Source of the DNA: Deltaproteobacteria bacterium GWC2_55_46 | GTDB taxonomy: Bacteria > Desulfobacterota > GWC2-55-46 | DNA: 64,000 nt | Assembly (NCBI GenBank): GCA_001595385.3 | Contig: LVEI03000001.1 | Span: 744,001 to 808,000, forward strand | Direction of reading: 5' to 3' | Shown: positions 9,167 through 16,620 of the stretch, in pieces | Layout: each line of letters begins with the position of its first letter | Position numbering within the stretch: the stretch's first letter is position 1 | The notes under the pieces: generated by a model | Told to the model about the DNA's origin: nothing | Database searches by the model: none | Seen by the model: only the letters and a program-made list of their open reading frames with translations | Program-made: the position numbers and the translations under genes

Positions 9167-9934
9167 TTATTCCAGCCTGGAAGGCGAATCGATGAGTATC
9201 TCAGGCCTGCCCCTGTATTCTGTTATTATGCCTGTTATGGCGACCTCCCTGCCCTTGAAGGCGTGGAGGTCTATGCCCCTTCTCTCGAACTCGGGAAGCG
9301 CCCTCGGCAGCACGACAGCCCTGAAGGCGTCAGGGCCGCCGAAATCAAGGTACCAGCTGTTGCCGAAATGGATGACGTCTTGAACCACACCCTTGAGCTT
9401 CACCATCCGCCCGATGTGCAGCCATGCCTCGTCGGAGCGGATAGTGGGCACGCCGGCCTGGGCTGCCGGCCCCCAGACACCCAGCTTCCTTGACCTGGCC
9501 TCTGACTCGGCCAACTCGAATTGCCTGGCCGTAACTAACCCGCAAGGCGGTATCATAAGGGCCCTTCCAAGCCCTTCCCTCAGAAGGGTCTCGTTAACGA
9601 GCGCTCCGTCGGAATAGACCCAGGCGAGCACCCTGCCGTACTTATCCCTTTGCTCCATACCGCAGACCGAGACACGCACAGGCTTGCCGAGCACAAGCAC
9701 CATGTTCCTTACCCTGGCCTCAAGATAAAAGGGTTCGTTCACCTCAGGTGTGTCAACACCTATATATCTTACCTTTTCACCGTTAAGGAGCACGATGGTG
9801 TCGCCGTCGATGACCTCGCGCACCGTGTAAGTGCCGGATGCCATCGATAACGCCGTGGAAGGAAGGAGCAGGAGGGCTATAAGGAATATTATCAAGGGCA
9901 TGGGTACGGAGCTACCATTTCTCCCTGAACTCAT
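9167..9934 (-). CDS. secreted or anchored thermonuclease-family protein
   Basis: A 255-residue protein with an N-terminal hydrophobic signal or anchor (about 11-30) and a staphylococcal-nuclease-type OB domain (about 34-150). Visible family motifs are VIDGDTIVLLNGEKVRYIGVDTPE (metal-binding Asp and an active-site Arg) and KYGRVLAWVY (second catalytic Arg). After residue 165 comes a second OB-like segment (WLHIGRMVKLKGVV ... GREVAITGIITEYRGRPEILI) that plain nucleases lack. It probably degrades or binds nucleic acid outside the cytoplasm; nuclease activity is inferred. The start at 9934 overlaps the upstream gene by 23 bp; a later ATG at 9901 is an alternative with no better ribosome site. Confidence 0.85.
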   Translation of the reverse strand: MSSGRNGSSVPMPLIIFLIALLLLPSTALSMASGTYTVREVIDGDTIVLLNGEKVRYIGVDTPEVNEPFYLEARVRNMVLVLGKPVRVSVCGMEQRDKYGRVLAWVYSDGALVNETLLREGLGRALMIPPCGLVTARQFELAESEARSRKLGVWGPAAQAGVPTIRSDEAWLHIGRMVKLKGVVQDVIHFGNSWYLDFGGPDAFRAVVLPRALPEFERRGIDLHAFKGREVAITGIITEYRGRPEILIDSPSRLE

Positions 9935-10457
9935 GCACTTTCTTTACAAGAACGGATATCTCTTCCCTTATCATCGGACAGTCAGCCTTTTCTTTTTCAA
10001 GCTCTCTGACCATCCCCTCAAGGCTTGCGAGCACTGTGCTGTTGAGGCGGCTGTATTCAACGCTCATGTCATCGAACCTTGACAGGAACGAGTTCAGATA
10101 GTTGATGAAGTTTTTGATGTGCAGGTCGTCCTGGTTCCTGACCGAGAGCTTATTAAGCCGGTTCCCGGCAACGATAAGCTTCATCTCGTATTCCAGGCGC
10201 TTGAACGGCCCGACAAGGCGGTGTGTGAAGAAAACGGCAAGGAGGATCACGATAAAGACATAGCCTAAGATAAGGAGCACCCCGAGCGCCGGGGTGTCCA
10301 TGCCGTAGTAGCTTATGAGGGCAGAAGAGACCGTCTGAAGGAAGATGCCGGCCAGGAGCGCCAGCACTACGATGAGGGCTATCGAGAATTGCAGCTCCCG
10401 GGCCGCGAAATGCCTCTGCTTTATTATCCTGGATTTCAGGGAGCCGTCCTTAGCCAT
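9912..10457 (-). CDS. two-helix membrane protein with HAMP-like coiled coil
   Basis: A 181-residue protein I cannot name. Two transmembrane helices (about 23-43 and 57-77) are followed by a HAMP-like segment (RLVGPFKRLEYEMKLIVAGN) and a helical tail ending VHEFREKW. There is no kinase, cyclase or methyl-accepting domain. HAMP-only membrane proteins of this size are common in deltaproteobacteria and have no settled role. The start is ATG at 10457, behind AGGGA; the frame is open to 10520 but would need TTG. It overlaps the nuclease gene by 23 bp, suggesting co-transcription. Confidence 0.7.
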   Translation of the reverse strand: MAKDGSLKSRIIKQRHFAARELQFSIALIVVLALLAGIFLQTVSSALISYYGMDTPALGVLLILGYVFIVILLAVFFTHRLVGPFKRLEYEMKLIVAGNRLNKLSVRNQDDLHIKNFINYLNSFLSRFDDMSVEYSRLNSTVLASLEGMVRELEKEKADCPMIREEISVLVKKVHEFREKW

Positions 10458-10574
10458 AGCTTTCCCTATCAAAGCAGCCGGATTGTGATTCTCTCTGCGC
10501 CGTTCAAAAAGCGGAAACAACTCTCGAATATTTTATAACTTAGCATAAAACAGGCCTTCATGGAACATAAATTC

Positions 10575-10603
10575 TTGACTATGCCCGGAGGCGCGATTAA
10601 GAT
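10575..10603 (+). promoter_or_regulatory. sigma-70-type promoter of the AbrB-like/cupin pair
   Basis: TTGACT (10575-10580), a 17-base spacer and TAAGAT (10598-10603), 40 bp before the ATG at 10643. Spacing and both boxes are good. Confidence 0.6.
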
Positions 10604-10642
10604 ATAGTCAATACACAAAAGACGAAGGCAGGGCGCTTTTCA

Positions 10643-10843
10643 ATGAAAGAGAAGATAGTAAAAATAGAAAAAGGAAAAGAGGGGGTAACCCTGCCTGAAG
10701 AATATCTTAGGTTCCTCGAGCTGATCCCCGGCGCCGAGGTCGAGGTCCGGCTCGACAAGAAGAAGAAGTGGATAATAATCCGCCCCATGCACGGCGAGGA
10801 CTTCCTCGAGCACTTCAAGGACACCATGGAATCGATGGCATGA
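10643..10843 (+). CDS. small AbrB/MazE-like DNA-binding protein
   Basis: A 66-residue protein with the swapped-hairpin pattern: a short strand (KIVKIEKGKEGVTLPEEYLRFL), a GAEVEVRL turn, and a basic strand (DKKKKWIIIRP). A C-terminal helix follows. This resembles AbrB/SpoVT/MazE transcription factors and antitoxins, but no toxin gene is adjacent. It probably binds DNA, perhaps its own promoter. The stop overlaps the start of the cupin gene (ATGA), so both are translated together. The family call rests on pattern only. Confidence 0.6.
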   Translation: MKEKIVKIEKGKEGVTLPEEYLRFLELIPGAEVEVRLDKKKKWIIIRPMHGEDFLEHFKDTMESMA

Positions 10844-11289
10844 AGATATACAGGCTCCCCCAGCTCGCCGACTCTGCCCAGGACGGAACATACCTTTTAG
10901 GACCCCATGAGCTGCACTCCAGGGCCATCTACATGGTCTACGGGAAGCTCCGTCCGGGAGAGACCCCGAAGAAGCTGGCCCCGGAAAACGGGACCGAGGC
11001 GATAATATTCGTCCTCAAGGGCAACATGAAGACCAAAACAGGCAAGACTGCCGTATCTGTCGGCCCTGGCGAGGCATTTCATCTGAAGGGCCCTGATATC
11101 TATTATCTGGAGAGCGCTGGCGCGGAGGAGGCCGTCTATATCGAGGCCGGTGGAAACGTTGTGGCGGGCTTCGAGCCCATGGCAATAAAGCCGCCCGAAG
11201 TTCCTCAAGCTGAACCGGCCCCTCAAAAGGCCGCCCAGGAAGAGCCCGAATTCATCATCACAAGGGAAGCCGGAGACGAGGGCTCTTAA
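10840..11289 (+). CDS. cupin-domain protein
   Basis: A 149-residue single-domain cupin. The beta-barrel region (about 30-110) has GTEAIIFVLKGNMKTKTG and VGPGEAFHLKGPDIYYLES, corresponding to cupin motifs 1 and 2. The usual metal-binding HXH of motif 1 is absent, so it may bind a ligand without metal or be structural. A Pro/Ala/Gln-rich tail (115-149) is probably disordered. The ATG overlaps the upstream stop by 4 bp. Its TAA lies within a TTAA shared with the stop of the convergent MetF-like gene, so the two coding regions overlap by 4 bp. Substrate is unknown. Confidence 0.65.
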   Translation: MKIYRLPQLADSAQDGTYLLGPHELHSRAIYMVYGKLRPGETPKKLAPENGTEAIIFVLKGNMKTKTGKTAVSVGPGEAFHLKGPDIYYLESAGAEEAVYIEAGGNVVAGFEPMAIKPPEVPQAEPAPQKAAQEEPEFIITREAGDEGS

Positions 11290-12158
11290 GCGCCCTCGAT
11301 GATATTGACCACGCTCTCTTCCTGCCCTATCGCCATTATGTGAGCGCCGTGGCTGAAGCCCTTCAGTTCCCTTACCTGCCTTGAAGCTATCTCGATACCC
11401 TTTTTAAGCTGGTCTGGCGCCGCCTCGATCTCGTCGATAAGGCCTTGAGGCACGGTAACCCCCGGCACGTTGTTATTAAGATAATGGGCCATCTTGGCTG
11501 ATTTCAAAAGGAGTATACCGCCAAGCACCTTCGCGCCGGTCTTCTCCGCCTTCTCAAAGAACCTCTTGAACCTGTCCATGTCGAATATGGCCTGGGTCTG
11601 GAAAAAGGTGGCGCCTGAAGCCAGCTTCTTCTCGAACTTTATCTCCTCCGGCTCCCATGGGTCGGCCTCAGGCGCGACCACGGCGCCGATATAGAAGCCC
11701 GTCTTCCCGCGAAGCTCGGTCTCTTTCATGTTCCTGCCCTGGTTCAGGGTATTTATGACGCCGACGAGCTGGACGGAATCGATGTCGAATACCGCCTTCG
11801 CCTCCCTGTGGTCGCCGAAGGCGACGTGGTCTCCGGTAAGCGCGAGCACGTTTTTGACCCCGAGGACCCATGCGCCCAGGATATCGGACTGGATCGCAAG
11901 CCTGTTCCTGTCCCTGCACGTGACCTGGAAGACAGGGTCTATCCCCTCGTTCAAAAGGAGCACAGAGCACGCAAGAGACGACAGGCGCATGACCGCCCTC
12001 TGGTTGTCTGTAACGTTTGCCGCGGCTACCTTGCCGCGGAGCAGCCTCGCTTTCTCTATGAACGAGGCTACGTCAGTGCCCCTGGGCGGGCATATCTCCG
12101 CGGTTATAACGAACCTTCCTGATTCCAGCTCATCCCTTAGGCGCAAGTTGACTTCCAT
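11286..12158 (-). CDS. metF: methylenetetrahydrofolate reductase-like protein
   Basis: A 290-residue TIM-barrel protein of the MetF family, which reduces 5,10-methylene-THF to 5-methyl-THF with FAD or a linked donor for methionine synthesis or the methyl branch of the acetyl-CoA pathway. The FVITAEICPPRGTD start supplies the catalytic Glu of the family. NVLALTGDH (near 105) and FFQTQAIFDMDRF (near 194) are typical family segments. Deltaproteobacterial and acetogen forms often work with MetV, which I do not see nearby. It sits 58 bp downstream of purQ on the same strand; folate also feeds purine synthesis. A lone paralogue with another corrinoid-linked role is possible. Confidence 0.85.
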   Translation of the reverse strand: MEVNLRLRDELESGRFVITAEICPPRGTDVASFIEKARLLRGKVAAANVTDNQRAVMRLSSLACSVLLLNEGIDPVFQVTCRDRNRLAIQSDILGAWVLGVKNVLALTGDHVAFGDHREAKAVFDIDSVQLVGVINTLNQGRNMKETELRGKTGFYIGAVVAPEADPWEPEEIKFEKKLASGATFFQTQAIFDMDRFKRFFEKAEKTGAKVLGGILLLKSAKMAHYLNNNVPGVTVPQGLIDEIEAAPDQLKKGIEIASRQVRELKGFSHGAHIMAIGQEESVVNIIEGA

Positions 12159-12216
12159 TTTTTATTTTCCGGTTGATTGGTTGTTTGTCAGGCGCTGACA
12201 GGCTTAAGATCGGCGT

Positions 12217-12906
12217 CTATTTCATGATCCCTAGAATAGACTCGAAAACTCCCCTGCCGTCAAGCGAGCCAAGCTCGCCCTCGCAGGCCCTCTCCGGGTG
12301 CGGCATCATGCCGAGGACGTTGCCACGCTCGTTGAGTATACCAGCGATATTGGAGAGAGCGCCATTGGGGTTGGCGTCAGCCGTAGCGAGCCCCTCAGGG
12401 GTAGAGTACCTGAAGGCGACCCTGCCCTCGCCTTCGAGCCTCTTAATGGTCTCTTCATCTGCGTAGTAGTTGCCGTCGGCATGGGCTATCGGTATGTCCA
12501 CGACCTCGCCCTTGCCGTAGGCCCTTGTGAAGGGCGAGCCAGTATTTTCTACCTTCAAATGGACGTGGCTGCAGATGAACTTGAGTCCCTTGTTGCGCAT
12601 GAGCACGCCGGGCAGGAGCCCGGCCTCGGTGAGTATCTGGAAGCCGTTGCAGATGCCGAGCACGAGCCCGCCCCTTCCTGCGAAGGCCTTTACCTCGTTC
12701 ATGACCGGTGACGAGCTGGCTATGGCCCCCGTCCTCAGGTAATCTCCGTAGGAGAAGCCTCCTGGCAGTATCACGCAGTCAAGGCCCTTCAGGCTCGTTG
12801 ACTTGTGCCAAACGTACTCGGCCTCCTGGCCGAACACGTGCTTTACCGCGTGGTAGCAGTCATGGTCGCAGTTTGAACCTGGGAATACGATGATGCCGAA
12901 TTTCAC
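12217..12906 (-). CDS. purQ: phosphoribosylformylglycinamidine synthase, glutaminase subunit
   Basis: Supplies ammonia from glutamine to PurL in step four of purine synthesis. The 229 residues form a class I glutamine amidotransferase: FPGSNCDHD near residue 8, nucleophile Cys in LGICNGFQ (about 86), and catalytic His/Glu in [10 protein letters not shown] (about 205). Length is normal for the separate PurQ of the PurS/PurQ/PurL system. Start is GTG behind AAGGTG. It lies 234 bp after purS, an unusually wide gap for this pair, containing a hairpin. PurL is not in the window. Confidence 0.95.
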   Translation of the reverse strand: MKFGIIVFPGSNCDHDCYHAVKHVFGQEAEYVWHKSTSLKGLDCVILPGGFSYGDYLRTGAIASSSPVMNEVKAFAGRGGLVLGICNGFQILTEAGLLPGVLMRNKGLKFICSHVHLKVENTGSPFTRAYGKGEVVDIPIAHADGNYYADEETIKRLEGEGRVAFRYSTPEGLATADANPNGALSNIAGILNERGNVLGMMPHPERACEGELGSLDGRGVFESILGIMK

Positions 12907-13140
12907 CGAAGCACCTTCTTATTTTATTCTCACCCTCCCCTCAATCCCCTCCCGTCAAGGGAGGGGAAGCTGCCAGGAGAATTGGTATTTATTGAGCTGC
13001 GTTCTAAAAAATCAGGTTTTTTTTCTGAGGTCAAGGAATGGTGGAAATAAAAAGCGCAGCATATGTATTCTATATGTGAGCATTTTTATTTTCGCCCTGA
13101 CACAGAGATCAGGAAAAATAACAATTTTTAGAAGTAGCCT
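12907..13140 (-). other. purS-purQ intergenic region with GC-rich hairpin
   Basis: An AT-rich stretch holding a perfect 8-bp inverted repeat, CCCCTCCC (12946-12953) and GGGAGGGG (12959-12966), with loop GTCAA, 40 bp upstream of purQ. On the minus strand a TTGACC box (near 13030) precedes T-rich DNA, and a small CATAT/ATATG repeat lies at 13060-13076. It may hold a separate purQ promoter or an attenuator, but there is no T-run after the hairpin. No gene is visible. Confidence 0.4.
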
Positions 13141-13380
13141 TTATTCTATCTCTATCCTGTAGTTCTCGATGACGGTATTGGCGAGGAGCCTTTCGCACAT
13201 CTCCTTCAGGCGCTTCTCCTCCGCCTCCCTTGAAGCCCCGTCAAGCTCAAGCTCCATGAACTTTCCGACCCTTACGTCTTTTACCTCGCCGAACTCCATG
13301 GATTTCAGCGCGCCCATCACGGCCTTGCCCTGCGGGTCGAGAACGCCCTTTTTAAGTGTCACGTAGACCTTTGCCCTCAT
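13141..13380 (-). CDS. purS: phosphoribosylformylglycinamidine synthase subunit PurS
   Basis: The 79-residue third component of the three-part FGAM synthase, which bridges PurQ and PurL. Its sequence KVYVTLKKGVLDPQGKAV fits the family start, and the IENYRIEIE end is typical. Size matches Bacillus PurS (84). Its ATG overlaps the purC stop... read in transcript order, purC (upstream of purS on the minus strand would be 13377-14087) ends inside ATGA shared with the purS start, so purC and purS are translationally coupled. Confidence 0.93.
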   Translation of the reverse strand: MRAKVYVTLKKGVLDPQGKAVMGALKSMEFGEVKDVRVGKFMELELDGASREAEEKRLKEMCERLLANTVIENYRIEIE

Positions 13381-14087
13381 ATCTTCTCCGTTACCTTCCT
13401 CAGGACCTCCTGGTAGGCCTCTTCGACCTTGCCCAAGTCCCTCCTGAACCTGTCCTTGTCCATCTTCTCGCGGGTAACCTTGTCCCAGAGCCTGCAGCCG
13501 TCAGGGGTTATCTCATCTCCCAGGAGTACCTCTCCGTTGTGCTCGCCGAACTCGAGCTTGAAGTCAACCAGTATTATACCCCTCTTGTCGAAAAACTCCG
13601 AGAGGATTTCGTTTATCCTGAGGGCAAGCTCGGACATCCGCTTAAGTTCCTTGTCGGTTGCGAAGCCGAAGGCCCTGGCGTGGTACTCGTTTATCATGGG
13701 GTCGCCAAGCGGGTCGCTCTTGTAGAAGAACTCGACTATCGGCTCTTTTAACGGCGCGCCCTCTTCCATCCCAAGCCTCTTGGCAAGGCTCCCGGCGACA
13801 AGGTTCCTCACGACGACCTCTACAGGGATGATGCGGAGCTTTTTGACGACCATCTCCCTGTCGCTCGGCTGGTCTACGAAGTGTGTCTTTATGCCGTTTG
13901 ACTCGATGAGCCTGAATATGGCGGAGGATATCTTATTGTTGAATATGCCCTTCTTCTCTATTATGCCCTTCTTCTTGCCGTCAAAGGCCGTGGCCTCGTC
14001 CTTGAAATACTGGATGAGGAGGTCCGGGTTGTCTGTCGTATAAAGGACCTTTGCCTTGCCCTCGTATATCTTATCGCGCTTTTCCAT
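13377..14087 (-). CDS. purC: phosphoribosylaminoimidazole-succinocarboxamide synthase
   Basis: SAICAR synthase: joins aspartate to CAIR with ATP in step eight of purine synthesis. The 236-residue protein has the family motifs IYEGKAKVLY (near 8, nucleotide loop), IIPVEVVVRNLVAGSLAKR (near 87), and LVDFKLEFGEHNGEVLLGDEITPDGCRLW (near 170-205). Length equals the usual bacterial form (about 237). It overlaps purS by 4 bp (ATGA). Upstream is the mrr-like gene, 16 bp away, which interrupts the expected purB-purC junction. Confidence 0.96.
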   Translation of the reverse strand: MEKRDKIYEGKAKVLYTTDNPDLLIQYFKDEATAFDGKKKGIIEKKGIFNNKISSAIFRLIESNGIKTHFVDQPSDREMVVKKLRIIPVEVVVRNLVAGSLAKRLGMEEGAPLKEPIVEFFYKSDPLGDPMINEYHARAFGFATDKELKRMSELALRINEILSEFFDKRGIILVDFKLEFGEHNGEVLLGDEITPDGCRLWDKVTREKMDKDRFRRDLGKVEEAYQEVLRKVTEKI

Positions 14088-14103
14088 TGAAGCCCTCCCA
14101 AAC

Positions 14104-15015
14104 CTATTCTTCCGAAAAATAATCAGAATCTATTTTTTTAACTTCATAGGATGCGATTCTGGAAACACCGACATCATAATCAATCATATGCTGAGCAAGT
14201 GTTTCGCCATCAATAAGGACTATTTTGTTTTCAATTCTGGAAGCATAATCTTCCGCTTCTTTTGAAAAATTCGAAGTTGTGATGAAAACACCTTTTTTTG
14301 CCCTAAATCCCTGAAGTGCACCTGCAAATTTTTGAATTTCAGGACGTCCAACCGTACTATCCCACCTTTTGGCCTGCAAATATATTGCATCAAGACCTAG
14401 CTTGTCCTCTTTTATTATTCCATCAATCCCGCCATCGCCGCTTTTCCCTACGGCACTGCCGGCATCCTTTCTGGAGCCGCCGTAACCCATCTTAACGAGC
14501 AATTCCACAACAATCCTCTCAAAAAAACCAGGAGAGCTGCTTTTAATTCTTGTCAAAAGGTCGGAAGCCAAATCCTGTCTGATTTTTTGATAGCTATATT
14601 CAAATATTTCTTCCGGGGTCTGCTCTTCAGTTTCGATCCCCGTGTCAGTATTTTCTTTTATTTTCTTTACTGCAAAGTACCCCGATTCAAAAAAATCAGG
14701 AAACTGTTTGAGAAATTTTACATTTATATATGTGGGATTTTGGCTGAGTACTTTTAAGCCTCTGTCCGTTATCTTACAATAGCCCCTTTTTGTATATTCG
14801 ATCAAACCAGCTTTCTTAAGATAGGAACGCGCCCACCCCACCCTGTTAGCAAACACACCTTGCTGTCCGCTTGGCAATAACTCGTTCAATTCCATTTCGG
14901 ATAAATGGAATTGAGCTGCAAGATGTTCTCTTGCTTCGTTAATTGTATGCTCGTTTTTATCCCCAGCATACATTAAGAACGGCAGCATTATGCTTTGAAA
15001 ATCAGGAATCGCCAT
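14104..15015 (-). CDS. mrr: Mrr-type restriction endonuclease in the purine operon
   Basis: A 303-residue type IV-like restriction protein. The N-terminal part (1-95) is the winged-helix Mrr_N domain. The C-terminal part is the PD-(D/E)XK nuclease: FFERIVVELLVKMGYGG, then GGIDGII (catalytic Asp, about residue 199), then YLQAKRW (QXK catalytic pair, about 213-215), then VGRPEIQKFAGALQG and GVFITTSNFS. All catalytic positions are intact. Mrr enzymes cut methylated foreign DNA. The gene is clearly more AT-rich than its neighbours and lies between purB and purC in the same direction, overlapping the purB end by 14 bp. ATG 15015 is preferred to an upstream start within purB. Probably a horizontal insertion. 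Confidence 0.9.
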   Translation of the reverse strand: MAIPDFQSIMLPFLMYAGDKNEHTINEAREHLAAQFHLSEMELNELLPSGQQGVFANRVGWARSYLKKAGLIEYTKRGYCKITDRGLKVLSQNPTYINVKFLKQFPDFFESGYFAVKKIKENTDTGIETEEQTPEEIFEYSYQKIRQDLASDLLTRIKSSSPGFFERIVVELLVKMGYGGSRKDAGSAVGKSGDGGIDGIIKEDKLGLDAIYLQAKRWDSTVGRPEIQKFAGALQGFRAKKGVFITTSNFSKEAEDYASRIENKIVLIDGETLAQHMIDYDVGVSRIASYEVKKIDSDYFSEE

Positions 15016-16312
15016 TCTTTTTCCCGAAAGTCCTCGCAAATATGTAATCCACCTGCTTCAAATACGGCTTTATGTCAAAGCAGGAGTCTATTTCCTTTAC
15101 CGTGAGATAGTTCATCACCTCGGCGTCGTCTATAAGGAGCGACCTGAAGTCTCCAAGCCCCTCCCAGACCTTCATCGCGTTCCTCTGGACTATCGCGTAT
15201 GCCTCTTCCCTCGTGGTGCCTTTGTCGACGAGCTTCAAGAGAACCTTCTGCGAGAAGACCACGCCTTTCAACTTATCCATGTTCTCGAGCATGTTCTGCG
15301 GGTATACCACGAGGTCCCTGATGAGGCCGGTCGCCCTCGTCAACATGAAATCGACAAGTATGGTGGCGTCCGGCGCAATGACCCTTTCTACCGACGAATG
15401 GCTTATGTCCCTTTCGTGCCAGAGCGGGATGTTCTCAAGGGCGCTCACCGAGTAGCCTCGCACCAGCCTGGCCAGGCCCGTAAGGTTCTCGGATAGTATC
15501 GGGTTTCTCTTGTGAGGCATGGCGGAAGATCCCTTCTGCCCCTTTGTAAAAGGCTCTTCTGCCTCAAGGACCTCGGTCCTCTGGAGGTGCCTTATCTCCA
15601 CCGCGAACTTCTCAATGGACGAAGCTATGAGGGCAAGGGTCGTGAAGTACTCGGCGTGCCTGTCCCTGTGCACGACCTGGGTCGCCACGGATTCGGCCTT
15701 AAGGCCGAGCTTCTTCAACACGAACTTCTCTACCCTCGGGTCTATCTGCGAGAAGGTGCCTACGGCCCCGGAGAGCTTGCCGTATGAGATAGTCTCTTTC
15801 GCCCTCTCCATCCGGGCAAGGTTCCTGCCCATCTCGTCGTACCAGAGGGCCATCTTGAGGCCGAATGTCATGGGCTCGGCGTGTATGCCATGAGAGCGGC
15901 CCATCGTGGGGGTGTTCTTGTGCTCAAAGGCCTTCTTCTCAAGGGCCGCCCTCAGGCCCTTTATATCCTCTATTATGAGATCCGCCGCCTCACGGAGAAG
16001 TAGCGCAAGCGAGGTGTCGAGTATATCTGAAGATGTGAGGCCCATGTGTATGAAGCGGGAATCGGGGCCCACGAACTCGGCAACTGAAGTGAGAAACGCT
16101 ATGACGTCGTGCTTTACCGTCCTTTCTATCTCGTCTATGCGCGCGACGTTGAAGTCGGCCTTCCTTACGATGGTCTTAAGCGAGTTCGCGGGGATCTTGC
16201 CGAGCCTCTCCCACGCCTCGCACGCGGCGATCTCTACTTCAAGCCACTTCCTGAACCGGTTCTCCGGCTCCCAGATGCGCCCCATTTCCTTACGCGTATA
16301 TCTCTCTATCAC
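15002..16312 (-). CDS. purB: adenylosuccinate lyase
   Basis: Cleaves SAICAR and adenylosuccinate, releasing fumarate, in purine synthesis. The 436-residue protein is a fumarase/aspartase-fold enzyme with MGRSHGIHAEPMTFG (near 136, general acid His), HLQRTEVLEAEEPF and the signature loop GSSAMPHKRNPI (near 262) with the catalytic Ser. Length fits the 430-residue bacterial form. It is first in the purB-mrr-purC-purS-purQ series. Upstream is about 300 bp of non-coding DNA including a repeat element. Confidence 0.96.
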   Translation of the reverse strand: MIERYTRKEMGRIWEPENRFRKWLEVEIAACEAWERLGKIPANSLKTIVRKADFNVARIDEIERTVKHDVIAFLTSVAEFVGPDSRFIHMGLTSSDILDTSLALLLREAADLIIEDIKGLRAALEKKAFEHKNTPTMGRSHGIHAEPMTFGLKMALWYDEMGRNLARMERAKETISYGKLSGAVGTFSQIDPRVEKFVLKKLGLKAESVATQVVHRDRHAEYFTTLALIASSIEKFAVEIRHLQRTEVLEAEEPFTKGQKGSSAMPHKRNPILSENLTGLARLVRGYSVSALENIPLWHERDISHSSVERVIAPDATILVDFMLTRATGLIRDLVVYPQNMLENMDKLKGVVFSQKVLLKLVDKGTTREEAYAIVQRNAMKVWEGLGDFRSLLIDDAEVMNYLTVKEIDSCFDIKPYLKQVDYIFARTFGKKNGDS

Positions 16313-16494
16313 CTTGGATGTCCTTCAGCGGATTAGATTAAAAAAATAATATACCAGAAGGGAACGCCCCAATACAAGAGGGATATTTCCGAATGATTTC
16401 ATAGGGAAAGGCGGATTGTGGCGGGTTGCACGAAAGTAATCGCTATCATCAAAGGATTTGATTTAACAGGTTGCTGAACATCTCGGATTTTATT

Positions 16495-16620
16495 CAGGCT
16501 GCTCTAAAAACCATATGCGAGGCTATTCTCGCCGTTTGATGAATGAAGGCGTACCTGGATTGTACGCCGCAGTAGCCGGCTTCTGAAGCCAACGGAGCAG
16601 ATGGACTTTTTTCATGCCTG
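16495..16620. repeat. structured dispersed repeat, copy A
   Basis: A 126-bp element whose ends are imperfect inverted repeats (left CAGGCTGCTC ... CCATATGCG; right, read backwards, CAGGCATG ... CCATCTGC). Inside are GGCGTAC/GTACGCC (16548-16568) and GGCTT-ctg-AAGCC. A second copy is at 32312-32442 and a cut copy at 63962-64000. It directly abuts the stop codon of the V-ATPase D subunit gene. The rest of this 308-bp gap (16313-16494) is plain DNA with no gene or clear promoter, apart from a family-like fragment, ACAGGTTGCTGAAC, near 16467. Confidence 0.75.

Noticed and set aside
16495-16620. Repeat is an insertion sequence
   Set aside because: Only about 126 bp with no open frame for a transposase; treated as a non-autonomous repeat.
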